From positions 35,062-99,061 of the forward strand of contig NZ_AQHR01000021.1 of NCBI RefSeq assembly GCF_000390185.1: a stretch of DNA of 64,000 nt. Direction: 5' to 3'. Under the pieces are notes generated by a model. It made no database searches. It was not told the DNA's origin and worked only from the letters and a program-made list of their open reading frames with translations. The DNA is from Lunatimonas lonarensis (lineage in GTDB: Bacteria; Bacteroidota; Bacteroidia; Cytophagales; Cyclobacteriaceae). Positions 16,409 to 25,293 of the stretch are shown here, piece by piece. A program made the position numbers and the translations under genes. Every line of letters begins with the position of its first letter. Position 1 is the first letter of the stretch.

Positions 16409-18004
16409 TTGGAAAAGAAAGACGCAGCAGTTGGCAAACATGCCATCCCCAATCAAACCCTCGAAATAGAGGGCCCTCAGTTATTCGGACATCCCCGCGG
16501 GCTGATGACATTGTTTTTCACAGAGATGTGGGAGCGCTTCAGCTATTACGGGATGAGGGCCCTTTTGATTCTTTTCATGACCGCTCCTCTGGTAAACGGT
16601 GGCCTTGGATTTGATGACGTTACCTCTGGGGCCATTTACGGACTCTATACCATGGGGGTGTACTTGTTTGCATTACCAGGAGGTTGGTTTGCCGATCGGC
16701 TTTTCGGTCTCAAGAAGGCTGTGTGGTATGGGGGTATTATCATTACGATCGGTCACTTCACAATGGCACTCCCTGGTCTTCTTCATTTGTTTGGGGATCA
16801 AAGTATGCCAAAAGGTGAACTGACCGGGTTGGATCTTTACTCGTTTTTTGCCGGGTTGGTGCTGATTGTGGTGGGTACTGGGCTTCTGAAGCCAAACATC
16901 AGCTCGATCGTAGGACAATTGTATCCGGAGGGTAGTTCCAAACGGGACGCGGGCTTTTCGATATTCTATATGGGAATCAATCTTGGGGCCTTCATTGCGC
17001 CCATTGCCTGCAGCACTATGGCGGTTTACGATTGGCACCTAGGATTTGGGCTGGCAGGTTTGGGCATGTTGCTGGGGTTGGTACAGTATCGCGTCACCGG
17101 TCATCATTTAGATGGGGTAGGAGAGCCTCCGAATGCAGTGACCGCGGAGGAAATTGGTCAGAAGAAAATACTGGCCCGTTGGGCGACAGGCCTGACGGGA
17201 GTTGCTGCCTTTATCGTTCTACTCTTTTTTCTTGGGGTGTTTACCGTGGATGCACCGAGGGTTGCGGCAGCCTCCAACAATATTATCTTGTTGGTTGCAT
17301 TGCTTTATTTCGGGTATCTGGTATTGTTTGGGGGGCTTTCGGTGGTCGATCGGAAGAAAGTTGGCGTGATTGCGATTTTGTTTGTATTCACCGCACTGTT
17401 TTGGTCCGGTTTCGAACAGGCAGGTTCGTCTCTAAACCTGTTTGCCGAGCGCTTTACCGACCGAACTGCCTTTGGCTGGGAGATTCCAACCGGATATTTT
17501 CAGTCGGTCAACTCGCTGTTTATCATTGTTTTCGCTCCACTATTTGGGTCTCTTTGGGTATTGCTGGGCAGAAGGAATTTAGAGCCAAGCTCGCCCTTAA
17601 AGTTCGCTTTGGGCCTGTTTTGCCTCGCGATCGGGTTCCTAATTATGTATTTTGCTGCCAAGGTTGCGGCATCTGGTCAGCTAGCCGCTCCAACCTGGTT
17701 GGTATTGACCTATCTTTTCCATACGTTTGGCGAGTTGAGCCTAAGTCCTGTAGGTCTTAGTCTAACCACCAAGCTGGCACCTAAAAAGTATGCGGGGCAG
17801 TTGATGGGCATGTGGTTTTTGTCCATAGCAATGGGCAATCTGATCGCAGGCAGAATTGCGGGCGTTGCTGGAGGGGGGTCAGCCGAGGCATTGCAGGATA
17901 TGCCAAGCCAGTACTTGCTGATTGTTTGGGTAACCGCAGGTGCTGGCTTACTCCTTTTCTTCCTGAGTTTTCCGATCCGGAAACTCATGGGAGAGGTGAA
18001 ATAA
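16409..18004 (+). CDS. POT (PTR2) family proton-coupled peptide transporter
   Basis: About 531 residues from TTG 16409; TTG 16349 would add 20 residues, and no ATG is available before the conserved core. POT proteins import di- and tripeptides with protons. Signatures are MWERFSYYGMRALLILFM in helix 1 (E-R-F-x-Y-Y), AGLVLIVVGTGLLKPNI, FSIFYMGINLGAFIAP and the late FHTFGELSLSPVGLSL. About 13-14 membrane helices can be drawn. The weak start codon and structured leader suggest translational control. Confidence 0.92.
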   Translation: MEKKDAAVGKHAIPNQTLEIEGPQLFGHPRGLMTLFFTEMWERFSYYGMRALLILFMTAPLVNGGLGFDDVTSGAIYGLYTMGVYLFALPGGWFADRLFGLKKAVWYGGIIITIGHFTMALPGLLHLFGDQSMPKGELTGLDLYSFFAGLVLIVVGTGLLKPNISSIVGQLYPEGSSKRDAGFSIFYMGINLGAFIAPIACSTMAVYDWHLGFGLAGLGMLLGLVQYRVTGHHLDGVGEPPNAVTAEEIGQKKILARWATGLTGVAAFIVLLFFLGVFTVDAPRVAAASNNIILLVALLYFGYLVLFGGLSVVDRKKVGVIAILFVFTALFWSGFEQAGSSLNLFAERFTDRTAFGWEIPTGYFQSVNSLFIIVFAPLFGSLWVLLGRRNLEPSSPLKFALGLFCLAIGFLIMYFAAKVAASGQLAAPTWLVLTYLFHTFGELSLSPVGLSLTTKLAPKKYAGQLMGMWFLSIAMGNLIAGRIAGVAGGGSAEALQDMPSQYLLIVWVTAGAGLLLFFLSFPIRKLMGEVK

Positions 18005-18007
18005 AAA

Positions 18008-18040
18008 AAAGGTCTTGGTTCATGCCGAACCAAGACCTTT
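18008..18040. terminator. Terminator between the POT gene and a small membrane protein gene
   Basis: Perfect 14-bp stem AAAGGTCTTGGTTC/GAACCAAGACCTTT with loop ATGCC. The eight A at its left make a strong T tail for the minus strand; on the plus strand the tail is short. Confidence 0.8.
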
Positions 18041-18061
18041 GTATACCCCTGTGCGACGAAG

Positions 18062-18202
18062 TCAGTCTTCGTTTTTCTTGAAATGCGTACTTCGGAAGTC
18101 AATAGCGGACAGGCCTGCTCCAAGGCCGACGAGTATGCAAACGATAGTCCAAAACAACTGAGCTCCAGATGCAATCGGAGCACTGAAAATTTCTAACAGC
18201 AT
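18062..18202 (-). CDS. 46-residue single-pass membrane protein
   Basis: Hand-translated: MLLEIFSAPIASGAQ, then a hydrophobic helix (LFWTIVCILVGLGAGLSAI), then a polar tail DFRSTHFKKNED. It has one membrane segment and a charged cytoplasmic or periplasmic tail. It is followed by a strong minus-strand terminator at 18008-18040 and preceded by another at 18269-18294, so it is a separate transcription unit, which supports its being real. Function not recognised. Confidence 0.55.
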   Translation of the reverse strand: MLLEIFSAPIASGAQLFWTIVCILVGLGAGLSAIDFRSTHFKKNED

Positions 18203-18263
18203 ATTTAAAGGTTTTTTGATTTCCTAAATTTTTACGCAATATACTATAGTCTGGTTTTATAAC

Positions 18264-18294
18264 AAAAAAAGCAGGATGCTTTGGCACCCTGCTT
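18264..18294 (-). terminator. Terminator after the acidic protein gene
   Basis: Minus-strand hairpin AAGCAGG/CCTGCTT with a partly paired interior and a T7 tail (plus-strand A run 18264-18270). It ends the transcript of the acidic protein gene. Confidence 0.75.
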
Positions 18295-18345
18295 GTCTAT
18301 TTTTTGATAAGCTGTCTATAGACCCAACCAATTGGTTTTTTGGGC

Positions 18346-18558
18346 TTAAAAATCATCGTCATCGTCATCCTCTTCGTCGTCTTCGAATTCATCGTCGTCT
18401 AGATCATCAAGATCGTCGAAATCATCGTCGAAATCCGTAAAGACGTCGTCTTCCAATCCATGCTCTTCGTCTTCATCAAAAACTTCGTCCCCAAACTCTT
18501 CGGAGAACTCATCCTCCTGATCATCAAAGTCGTCAAAATCATCGTCGAATTCTTCCAT
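18346..18558 (-). CDS. Extremely acidic Asp/Glu-rich small protein
   Basis: 70 residues of which 32 are Asp and 15 Glu, with 11 Phe, one His and no Lys or Arg. The pattern is a loose repeat of F-D-D-D-x and ends in EEDDDDDDF. Such a protein must be disordered or bind cations or basic proteins (DNA mimicry, histone-chaperone-like or metal buffering are possible roles, all inference). It is monocistronic: a terminator follows directly. The low complexity means that homology searches would be unreliable. Confidence 0.65.
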   Translation of the reverse strand: MEEFDDDFDDFDDQEDEFSEEFGDEVFDEDEEHGLEDDVFTDFDDDFDDLDDLDDDEFEDDEEDDDDDDF

Positions 18559-18622
18559 ATTTCTTTCCGTTAATGTTTGCGCAGATTGTCCTTTTGGATG
18601 CTAATTAATGAAAAATTACTTA

Positions 18623-19108
18623 TTAACTCAATACGCCAGTGTGATTTATTTTTTCTGAATGCATCTTGTCGAATCGCGTATTTAATTCAATCCACTGGTT
18701 CTCTATTTGCTTTACCCATACTTCCATATAACGGATCACATCAAGCCGATTGTTTTTCGAAAGCTGCTTGACGTGGGCCTCTGGGATACCTGCGAGTACC
18801 TTAGGGTCACTAAGACGTTCTAAATGGGTGAGATCATCGAGGGTGAGGCCGGATTCCAAAAGCTTTGTGATCATGCTATCCATCGGATACCCGCTGGTAG
18901 GACAGTAGTCGCGAAGTTGTTCGCTCCAATCCCCCACTCCTTGCATGGCGAGTTGGTGGATCTCTCCTTTGTTTAGATTAGTAAGTTCTTGTGCCAGGTT
19001 TCCGCAGTTGCAAGCCCCCATATGGCCCCATTGATAAGGGCTTCCGTTTTTTAGTTTTTGGATGGTTTTCCGAATACTACTGATCAGATGTGGATTTGGT
19101 GTTGCCAT
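18623..19108 (-). CDS. Conserved hypothetical protein
   Basis: 161 residues, no signal peptide and no membrane helix. It contains a Cys pair in ACNCGNLAQEL (about residues 33-43) and a further Cys in RDYCPTSGYPMD, then a helical C-terminal half (THLERLSDPKVLAGIPEAHVKQLSKNNRLDVIRYMEVWVKQIE). I recognise no named family. Upstream of the acidic protein and downstream of a response-regulator gene on the same strand. Confidence 0.65.
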   Translation of the reverse strand: MATPNPHLISSIRKTIQKLKNGSPYQWGHMGACNCGNLAQELTNLNKGEIHQLAMQGVGDWSEQLRDYCPTSGYPMDSMITKLLESGLTLDDLTHLERLSDPKVLAGIPEAHVKQLSKNNRLDVIRYMEVWVKQIENQWIELNTRFDKMHSEKINHTGVLS

Positions 19109-19182
19109 AGCTGTGTTTTTGCTTCATGATTAAAACAAGAATTTCCACAAGTAGTTTAGGCTAACCGGCGAATTTTTGGCGA

Positions 19183-19557
19183 TCAACTCGGCTTTTCATC
19201 TCCACCAAAGATGGATTTGATGTACTGTTTAATCAGTGGCTTGGAGAGGTATCTTTTTACCTGTTTGTACTGATTGGCTTTCTTAATATCCCGTTCGTCT
19301 ACCGAACTGCTAAGGATATAGATTTCTGGATTTTGATTCTTGGGATTAAACTCCTCCAGAAAATCCCATCCCGTCATTTCCGGCATGTTTAAATCTAAAA
19401 AAAGGTAATTGGGGCGAATCTTGTCAACATTACTGAGCGCATCCCTGGCATTGTCGAACGTAAAAATTTCGCAAGGAATTTTTATGTTTTTATGAATAAG
19501 CTTTTCGGTGACGAAGGTACTTATTGGGTCATCGTCAATGAGTATTATTTTGACCAT
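19183..19557 (-). CDS. Single-domain response regulator (CheY-like)
   Basis: 124 residues, one receiver domain with no output domain. The acidic pocket is IDDD (residues 7-10), the phosphorylation site Asp55-like in LFLDLNMPEMTG, the Ser of switch position in ILSSS and the conserved Lys in LSKP. No histidine kinase is adjacent, so the partner is unlinked. The first promoter box upstream is at 19600-19607. Confidence 0.9.
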   Translation of the reverse strand: MVKIILIDDDPISTFVTEKLIHKNIKIPCEIFTFDNARDALSNVDKIRPNYLFLDLNMPEMTGWDFLEEFNPKNQNPEIYILSSSVDERDIKKANQYKQVKRYLSKPLIKQYIKSIFGGDEKPS

Positions 19558-19599
19558 TGAATTGCAAAAAGGTGTTTTTGAAAAGCATTAAACTTGGTA

Positions 19600-19607
19600 C
19601 AAAAATA
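19600..19607 (-). promoter_or_regulatory. -7 promoter box for the response regulator
   Basis: TATTTTTG on the minus strand matches TAnnTTTG. On the plus strand TAACTTTG at 19613-19620 also matches and could serve the divergent dCMP deaminase gene, although its leader would be about 170 bases. Confidence 0.42.
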
Positions 19608-19802
19608 CAATTTAACTTTGTATTTGCTATAAAAACACAAGTTTTTTTCTTCAGCGACGGGTTGATACCGTGTTCATGGCGGACTTTTTCTGCGGAACTA
19701 GGAGCATAAATGCATGGATAGTCCCTATTTCGGTTTTACATTCGTGCAAATTACCCTTATTTTTACCACCTAAGTGATCGAATGGTGCGCAGTAACGTAA
19801 CT

Positions 19803-20288
19803 ATGGAAAGGCCGGATTTTGAGGATATTTTTATGGAGTTAGCCGTTAATTTGGCTAAGCGCTCCCATTGTATAAAGCGACACGTAGGGGCCGTTTTGGT
19901 AAAGGATACACGCATTATCTCAATCGGCTACAATGGACCGCCGTCCGGAACGCATAATTGTGACGAGGAGTTTCCGGAAGAAGGATGTAGCCGGGATAGC
20001 AAGGGTAGCTGTTCCCTCGCGCTACACGCCGAGCAAAATGCCATTCTTTACGCTGTGAAAAACAAGGCAACTGTGGAAGGGTCTACACTATTTGTTACCT
20101 TGGCGCCTTGTTTGCCCTGTGCCCGTATTATTTACTCCATGGGAATAGAAAAGGTGATCTATCTTTATTCCTATGCTGAATACAAGGGACTCCCCTCGGA
20201 TGAAGGCCTTGATTTTTTGAGAAAATTTGGTATCGGCGTGCAGAAATACCCGAAGCAGCTTATGAAAGATGATCCATTAATAGGTTGA
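19803..20288 (+). CDS. dCMP deaminase
   Basis: About 161 residues from ATG 19803 (MERPDFEDIF); an upstream ATG at 19782 would add seven residues. It deaminates dCMP to dUMP for thymidylate synthesis. The zinc site is HAEQN (His and catalytic Glu) with PCLPC supplying two Cys. The Cys-containing insertion HNCDEEFPEEGCSRDSKGSC is typical of ComEB-type dCMP deaminases. It ends directly next to murB, which lies on the other strand. Confidence 0.9.
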   Translation: MERPDFEDIFMELAVNLAKRSHCIKRHVGAVLVKDTRIISIGYNGPPSGTHNCDEEFPEEGCSRDSKGSCSLALHAEQNAILYAVKNKATVEGSTLFVTLAPCLPCARIIYSMGIEKVIYLYSYAEYKGLPSDEGLDFLRKFGIGVQKYPKQLMKDDPLIG

Positions 20289-21302
20289 TCACCATAGGTT
20301 AACCTCTGGTTCAAGGCTGATTTGGAATTTCTCAAAAACGGATTTCTGAATGGATTGGCTTAGGTAAAGAAGATCCCTGCCTTTTCCACTTCCATAGTTT
20401 ACCAGTACAAGTGGCTGCCTCTCGTGTACTCCCACGGTACCCCAACGCTTACCTTTCCAGCCACTTTGTTCTATAAGCCAAGCGGCAGGGATTTTTATTC
20501 CATCTCCTACGGGAAAACCGTGCAGCGTAGGGTGTTCATTTTTGATTTTCTCATAGTGTGTTTTCTCGATCACCGGGTTTTTAAAAAAGCTTCCCGCATT
20601 CCCGATTTTCGATGGATCTGGGAGCTTTTGCTGTCGGATAAAGCATATAGTCTCGCCCACTGCCTTTAGGGTGGGTTCAACGTATCCCAACTCGTGCATG
20701 GTTTCCTCTACAGTTCCATAGGAAAGCTGGAAAGCGGGGGTTTTGGAAAGCCGAAAGGTTACGGCGCAAATAACAAACCGGTCTCGTCCGTCTTGTTTGA
20801 AAAAACTGTCCCGGTAGCCAAAGCGGCACGAGTGGCCATCAAAAACAACTTGCCGACCCGTGCTTCGGTCAACTGCCTCCAGGCTTTGAAATACATCCTT
20901 TATCTCCACCCCGTATGCACCAATGTTCTGTATCGGGGCTGCCCCCACAGTTCCGGGTATCAGCGAGAGGTTTTCTATGCCTCCCCAGCCTTTTGAAATA
21001 GCGAACTGAACGAAGTCATGCCAGTTTTCTCCTGCCGCTACTTTTACCAATACATTGGTGTCGGTTTCTTCGATAGGGGTTATGCCTTTTATGTTGACTT
21101 TGATGACAAGTCCCCGGATGTCGCCCGTGATCAGAATATTACTCCCACCGCCGAGGATTTTTACCGGTAGGTTGTTTTCATCTGCCCACGTGAGGGTCTC
21201 GATCAATTCAGCGGCGGAGGAAACCTCTGTGAAAAACTCGGCGTGTTGGTCTAGGCCGAAGGTGTTGAACGATTTAAGGGAAACATTTTTTTCTAGCTGC
21301 AT
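20289..21302 (-). CDS. murB: UDP-N-acetylmuramate dehydrogenase (MurB)
   Basis: 337 residues. MurB reduces UDP-GlcNAc-enolpyruvate to UDP-MurNAc in peptidoglycan synthesis, with FAD and NADPH. Visible are NTFGLDQHAEFF at the start, the FAD-binding VKILGGGSNILI, the SLIPGTVGAAPIQNIGAYG segment, YRDSFFK, and the C-terminal GNAGSFFKNPV with IPAAWLIEQSGWKG. The length and domain order match the E. coli type. Confidence 0.95.
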   Translation of the reverse strand: MQLEKNVSLKSFNTFGLDQHAEFFTEVSSAAELIETLTWADENNLPVKILGGGSNILITGDIRGLVIKVNIKGITPIEETDTNVLVKVAAGENWHDFVQFAISKGWGGIENLSLIPGTVGAAPIQNIGAYGVEIKDVFQSLEAVDRSTGRQVVFDGHSCRFGYRDSFFKQDGRDRFVICAVTFRLSKTPAFQLSYGTVEETMHELGYVEPTLKAVGETICFIRQQKLPDPSKIGNAGSFFKNPVIEKTHYEKIKNEHPTLHGFPVGDGIKIPAAWLIEQSGWKGKRWGTVGVHERQPLVLVNYGSGKGRDLLYLSQSIQKSVFEKFQISLEPEVNLW

Positions 21303-21522
21303 GGGTTCGAAATAAGCCTGTTTTTGGCGAATAGTAAAGAATTACCCAGAAAACTTTGTATGAATGCAGGACAATCCTTTACATTTATTACGTGTCTGTA
21401 CATTGGTACTTCGATAAGAGGGAGCAGTATTTTCAGAAATTGAATTATCCGATGGGTATTCGGCTGACTTCAACGTTTCGATTTATTAACTGATGCGGTG
21501 TATTAACCTCAATTGATCTGGT

Positions 21523-22461
21523 ATGAAGGAGATGATTATCAATGGTGTGCGGGTTCGGCCCGGTCAGTCTATCAATATAGATATTGCGATTGCCCGTTTG
21601 CCTACCCATACCTTGATAGATTTGCCAGTGTTCATACGCAGGTCAAAAGTGGATGGCCCGGTGGTTCTGGTAAGCGGGGGACTGCATGGCGATGAGATTA
21701 ACGGCGTGGTTACCGTGAAAAGGATGCTGGAAGAAAACCTTTTCCAGCTTAAAATGGGAACGCTGATTTTTATCCCGTTGGTGAATGTGTATGGTTTTTT
21801 GAGTAACTCCCGTACGTTTCCGGATGGTCGGGATCTAAACAGGAGTTTCCCCGGAAGTAGTAGAGGATCACTTGCGTCCCAGATTGCGCATATGTTGACT
21901 ACCGAGATCATACCTCTTATCGATCTGGGTGTTGATTTCCATACTGGGGGGCGGATGTTGAGTAATCACCCACAGGTCAGGGTAGATTTTAAAGATCTGC
22001 GTGGGTTGGAGTTGGCCACGGCATTTGGAGCACCCTTTATTCTCAATTCTCCGCATATCGATAAATCCTTTCGTAAGGAAGCTTACAAAAATCGAAAACA
22101 CATACTGGTATTTGAAGGAGGCGAGTCTATGCGGTTGGATAATCCGTCTGTAGAGGAGGGAATTAAGGGGACTAGAAGACTGCTCCGGTATTTGGATATG
22201 ATCGAAGACGAAATTGTGCCTGCAAGCCCGTTACGCCTTGGAGAGAGTTCATGGCTTAGGGCACGTGTATCAGGGATCTTTATGCCAACGGTCGGAATTG
22301 GTGACCAGGTAAAGAAGGGACAGATATTGGCAAAGATTTCGGATCCCTATGGCCAGGTAAAGGTACCTGTCAAAAGTATGGCCAACGGATACGTAATCGG
22401 GTTGAACAATCAGCCGGTCATCAATGCCGGAGATGCCTTGGTTCATATAGGCAGGCCTTGA
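21523..22461 (+). CDS. Succinylglutamate desuccinylase / aspartoacylase family protein
   Basis: 312 residues. A zinc carboxypeptidase-like (M14-related) fold with GGLHGDEINGVVTVKRML (His and Glu zinc ligands), the NSRTFPDGRDLNRSFPG segment and the later VDFHTGG (His). The C-terminal region with PTVGIGDQVKKGQILAKI is a lipoyl-like beta domain. Family members hydrolyse N-acyl amino acids. It is often encoded beside RimK-type ligases; none is seen here. The exact substrate is not predictable. Confidence 0.87.
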   Translation: MKEMIINGVRVRPGQSINIDIAIARLPTHTLIDLPVFIRRSKVDGPVVLVSGGLHGDEINGVVTVKRMLEENLFQLKMGTLIFIPLVNVYGFLSNSRTFPDGRDLNRSFPGSSRGSLASQIAHMLTTEIIPLIDLGVDFHTGGRMLSNHPQVRVDFKDLRGLELATAFGAPFILNSPHIDKSFRKEAYKNRKHILVFEGGESMRLDNPSVEEGIKGTRRLLRYLDMIEDEIVPASPLRLGESSWLRARVSGIFMPTVGIGDQVKKGQILAKISDPYGQVKVPVKSMANGYVIGLNNQPVINAGDALVHIGRP

Positions 22462-22463
22462 AT

Positions 22464-22754
22464 TTAGGCGTATTTAGCCGTTTTCTCGGCCATAGTTACG
22501 TCGTCATCTTTTCGTATCTGCATCCGGTAGTAGACCAACACTTCTTCGGCCCCCGCTTCCAGAACGGCTTCTTGGGCTTTTCTTGCGATTTCCATCAACA
22601 AATCCTGAGGGCCTTCCATGACGGTTTCGAAGGGAGTGACGGTGTGATTTACACCAGACTGGCGGATTACAGCAATGGCCCTGTCCACGAGTGAATAACT
22701 GTCTGCCGTTTTGCTTTTTGGTACGATTTGTATACCAAGGTTGATTGTGTTCAT
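22464..22754 (-). CDS. Thiamine-binding / MTH1187-like (YkoF-type) protein
   Basis: 96 residues, the usual length for the MTH1187/YkoF-like family with a ferredoxin-like fold (NLGIQIVPKSKTADSYSLVDRAIAVI.., TPFETVMEGPQDLL). Some members bind thiamine. It ends two bases from the convergent desuccinylase gene and lies 6 bases after pth, with which it may be co-transcribed. Confidence 0.75.
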   Translation of the reverse strand: MNTINLGIQIVPKSKTADSYSLVDRAIAVIRQSGVNHTVTPFETVMEGPQDLLMEIARKAQEAVLEAGAEEVLVYYRMQIRKDDDVTMAEKTAKYA

Positions 22755-22760
22755 TGTTAT

Positions 22761-23321
22761 CTATTGGTTGTATTGGTTCATGGTTTGTTGAATACCTATC
22801 GTGCAGAAGGACTCTGTCATGCTGATGGCGCGATCCATGATAAGGGGAAGTTCGGCCAGTTCGGGTTCACTTAGTCGACCCAGTACATATTCCACTTGCT
22901 TTCCCTTTGGGAAGTCGTCTCCGATCCCAAACCGAAGCCTAGCGTACACCTGGGTGCCGAGGGTCTCCTCAATATTTTTAAGGCCATTGTGACCGGCGGC
23001 AGATCCTTTGGGGCGCATGCGAAGGCTGCCAAAAGGCAGGGCAAAGTCGTCCACAATAACCAATAGGTTTAGTGGTTCAATTTTGAGTTCTTTCAGCCAG
23101 TAATTGATAGCTTTACCACTTAGGTTCATGTAGGTGGTAGGCTTGATCAGATGAATCTGCCGGCCTTTATGTTTGTAATAGCTGGTAAAGGCGAGGCGGT
23201 CAGACTCCCAAGGCAGTCCTTTCACATCGGCCAAGCGATCGAGTGTGAGGAAACCTACGTTATGACGGGTAAGCTCGTACTGAGGGCCAATATTTCCGAG
23301 GCCGGCTATCAGGTATTTCAT
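22761..23321 (-). CDS. pth: Peptidyl-tRNA hydrolase
   Basis: About 186 residues from ATG 23321 (MKYLIAGLGNIGPQYELTRH); the frame extends upstream to 23381, but this start fits the family. It releases peptides from peptidyl-tRNA lost from ribosomes. Conserved residues: Asn in GLGN, His in TRHNVGF, the IVDDFALPFGSLR segment with its Asp, and GSAAGHNGLKNIEE. A terminator lies between it and rplY. Confidence 0.95.
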   Translation of the reverse strand: MKYLIAGLGNIGPQYELTRHNVGFLTLDRLADVKGLPWESDRLAFTSYYKHKGRQIHLIKPTTYMNLSGKAINYWLKELKIEPLNLLVIVDDFALPFGSLRMRPKGSAAGHNGLKNIEETLGTQVYARLRFGIGDDFPKGKQVEYVLGRLSEPELAELPLIMDRAISMTESFCTIGIQQTMNQYNQ

Positions 23322-23340
23322 GTTTTCCGTTGCTTGGTTA

Positions 23341-23376
23341 ACAAAAAATCCTGTCCCTACGGATGGGGACAGGATT
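23341..23376 (-). terminator. Terminator after rplY
   Basis: Stem AATCCTGTCCC/GGGACAGGATT with a 7-base loop; on the minus strand it is followed by a T6 tail. Confidence 0.8.
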
Positions 23377-23401
23377 GTCATGATTTGGTTGAATCCGGTA
23401 A

Positions 23402-23983
23402 TTAGGATTCATCACCGCCTTTTTTGCCTCGCAATGCCCGTGGTATTCCGATGGTCACGATGGTCACATTGGGACTGGTTAAGATGTCAAAATTCTCAGC
23501 CTTAACGTCGGCCACTTTGGCTGATTTTCCCAGGTCAAGTTTGGAGATATCTACCGGGATGTTGTCCGGAAGGTCTTTGGCAAAACCTTTTACTGTCAAT
23601 GTTCTGGTTTTCATTTCCAGTTTACCACCTTTCATGATACCTGGGGACGAACCGGTAATCTTCACGGGGATTTCCATCTTAATGGGCTTATCTTCACTGT
23701 AAGCCAGGAAATCTGCGTGCAGGATCATTTCACTCACGGGATGGTACTGTGCTTCTTTTAGGACAGCTTTGATCTCTTTTCCCTCGATGTTGAGGTTGAC
23801 CATGTGGACTTCAGGAGTGTAGATAAGGTCTCTAAACAAGATGATCGGAGAATAGAAGTGGATTTGTTCGCTTAAGCCGGGGCCGTAAACCACACAAGGT
23901 ACATTTCCTTCTTCCCTAATTTGGGTAAGTTCTCTGCTGTCGAGATTTGCTCTTTTAAACCCTATAATCTCAATTGATTTCAT
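23402..23983 (-). CDS. rplY: 50S ribosomal protein L25 (Ctc family)
   Basis: 193 residues, the long Ctc form: an N-terminal 5S-rRNA-binding L25 domain (KRANLDSRELTQIREEGNVPCVVYG, about residues 9-90) and a C-terminal beta domain (SGMKGGKLEMK.., DIPVDISKLDLG). It binds 5S rRNA in the large ribosomal subunit. The order prs-rplY-pth is common in Bacteroidota. Confidence 0.93.
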   Translation of the reverse strand: MKSIEIIGFKRANLDSRELTQIREEGNVPCVVYGPGLSEQIHFYSPIILFRDLIYTPEVHMVNLNIEGKEIKAVLKEAQYHPVSEMILHADFLAYSEDKPIKMEIPVKITGSSPGIMKGGKLEMKTRTLTVKGFAKDLPDNIPVDISKLDLGKSAKVADVKAENFDILTSPNVTIVTIGIPRALRGKKGGDES

Positions 23984-24080
23984 AAATAAATATAGTTATT
24001 AGAATGTAAAATTTAATCCTGGGGACGCTTGTTTTCTAGCGGATTCCTGCCCGAACATTCGGAAAACAATCGCTAATCAA

Positions 24081-24100
24081 ACACGGTCGTCGCACCGTGT
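24081..24100 (-). terminator. Possible terminator after prs
   Basis: ACACGGT/ACCGTGT with a 6-base loop, followed on the minus strand by a weak T-rich tail (TTGATT). Confidence 0.45.
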
Positions 24101-24124
24101 CAGTGTTTCCTTCCTCTAGATCTT

Positions 24125-25054
24125 TCAAGATATAAAGAGCGCACTGATAGAACTATTGCCGGAAACCGCATGAATGGCCTTGGCAAACAAGTCGGCTACT
24201 GTCAGTACCTTGATTTTGGACGAAACCTGGGTAGATGGTATTGTGTCCGTGATCACCAGTTCCGAAAGTACCGAGTTTTCTATGTTTTCGTGGGCTTTGC
24301 CCGAAAGTACGCCGTGGGTTGAGATAGCTCTTACCGAAGTGGCCCCTTTGTCCAAGACAATTTGGGCGGCTTTGCATATCGTACCTGCCGTATCTACCAA
24401 GTCATCGACCAGTACTACATCCATACCCTCCACATCCCCAATAACCTGCATCGATGCCACCTCATTGGCTCGTTTTCTGTGCTTATCACAGACCACCATT
24501 TCCGAATGAAAGTATTTGGCGTAGGACCTGGCTCTACCCACCCCGCCAACGTCGGGAGAAGCGAAAATCAGGTTGCCCAAATCCAGGCTTCGCAAATAGG
24601 GCACAAAGATAGCTGAACCATTTAGATGATCCAAAGGAATATCGAAAAATCCTTGGATCTGCCCTGCGTGAAGATCACAGGTCATGATTCGGTCGGCACC
24701 GGCTGAGGTGAGGATATTGGCGATCAGCTTGGCTGCAATAGAAACCCTTGGACGATCCTTTCGATCCTGCCGGGCATATCCGAAGTAGGGGATGACCGCG
24801 CAGACTTTGTAGGCACTCGCCCTTTTGGCGGCATCGATCATCAGGCAAAGTTCGATGAGATTGTCGGCGGAAGGGTTTGTGGATTGGATCAGGAACACAT
24901 TGCAGCCACGTACCGATTCATCAAAACTTGGAGATAGCTCCCCATCGCTGAACTTGCTTATCGTTAGTTTCCCCAATTCCTGTCCATAGGCTTTGGCGAT
25001 CTTTTCTGCTAAAAGCTGGGAATTTGTGCCGGCGAATATTTTTACCTCAGGCAT
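24125..25054 (-). CDS. prs: Ribose-phosphate pyrophosphokinase
   Basis: About 309 residues from ATG 25054 (MPEVKIFAGTNSQLLAEKIA). It makes PRPP from ribose-5-phosphate and ATP. Visible signatures are FSDGELSPSFDESVRGCNVF, YFGYARQDRK, and the PRPP-binding motif VLVDDLVDTAGTI with GKAHENIENS. The frame extends to 25150, but that stretch overlaps the tRNA gene and is not used. Confidence 0.96.
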   Translation of the reverse strand: MPEVKIFAGTNSQLLAEKIAKAYGQELGKLTISKFSDGELSPSFDESVRGCNVFLIQSTNPSADNLIELCLMIDAAKRASAYKVCAVIPYFGYARQDRKDRPRVSIAAKLIANILTSAGADRIMTCDLHAGQIQGFFDIPLDHLNGSAIFVPYLRSLDLGNLIFASPDVGGVGRARSYAKYFHSEMVVCDKHRKRANEVASMQVIGDVEGMDVVLVDDLVDTAGTICKAAQIVLDKGATSVRAISTHGVLSGKAHENIENSVLSELVITDTIPSTQVSSKIKVLTVADLFAKAIHAVSGNSSISALFIS

Positions 25055-25143
25055 GATGTATTGGTTGAATGTTGGTGGATTCGTTCTAGGAGACGGTAGG
25101 GCAAAGGTAACAAAAAAACCTTGCTTTGGGAAGCAAGGCAATG

Positions 25144-25225
25144 TGCGCACGAGAAGATTCGAACTTCCACACCCGAAGGCACCACCCCCTCAAAGTGGCG
25201 TGTCTACCAGTTTCACCACGTGCGC
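25144..25225 (-). tRNA. tRNA-Leu(GAG)
   Basis: 82 bases, CCA not encoded. The acceptor arms GCGCACG and CGTGCGC pair perfectly, with discriminator A. The anticodon stem CCACT/GGTGG encloses the loop TTGAGGG, anticodon GAG, reading CUC and CUU. A long variable arm of class II (GTGCCTTCGGGTG) and the T arm with TTCGAAT are present. It lies between prs and the GNAT gene. Confidence 0.93.
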
Positions 25226-25293
25226 GGCTGGTTGAATGAGTTGGCAAAAGTAGAAAGTAAAATGCGCTCCTGCAAGTGCATGAAACCAAATTT

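Noticed and set aside
25055..25150. Upstream extension of the prs frame
   Set aside because: It runs into the tRNA-Leu gene; the start at 25054 matches the family N-terminus.
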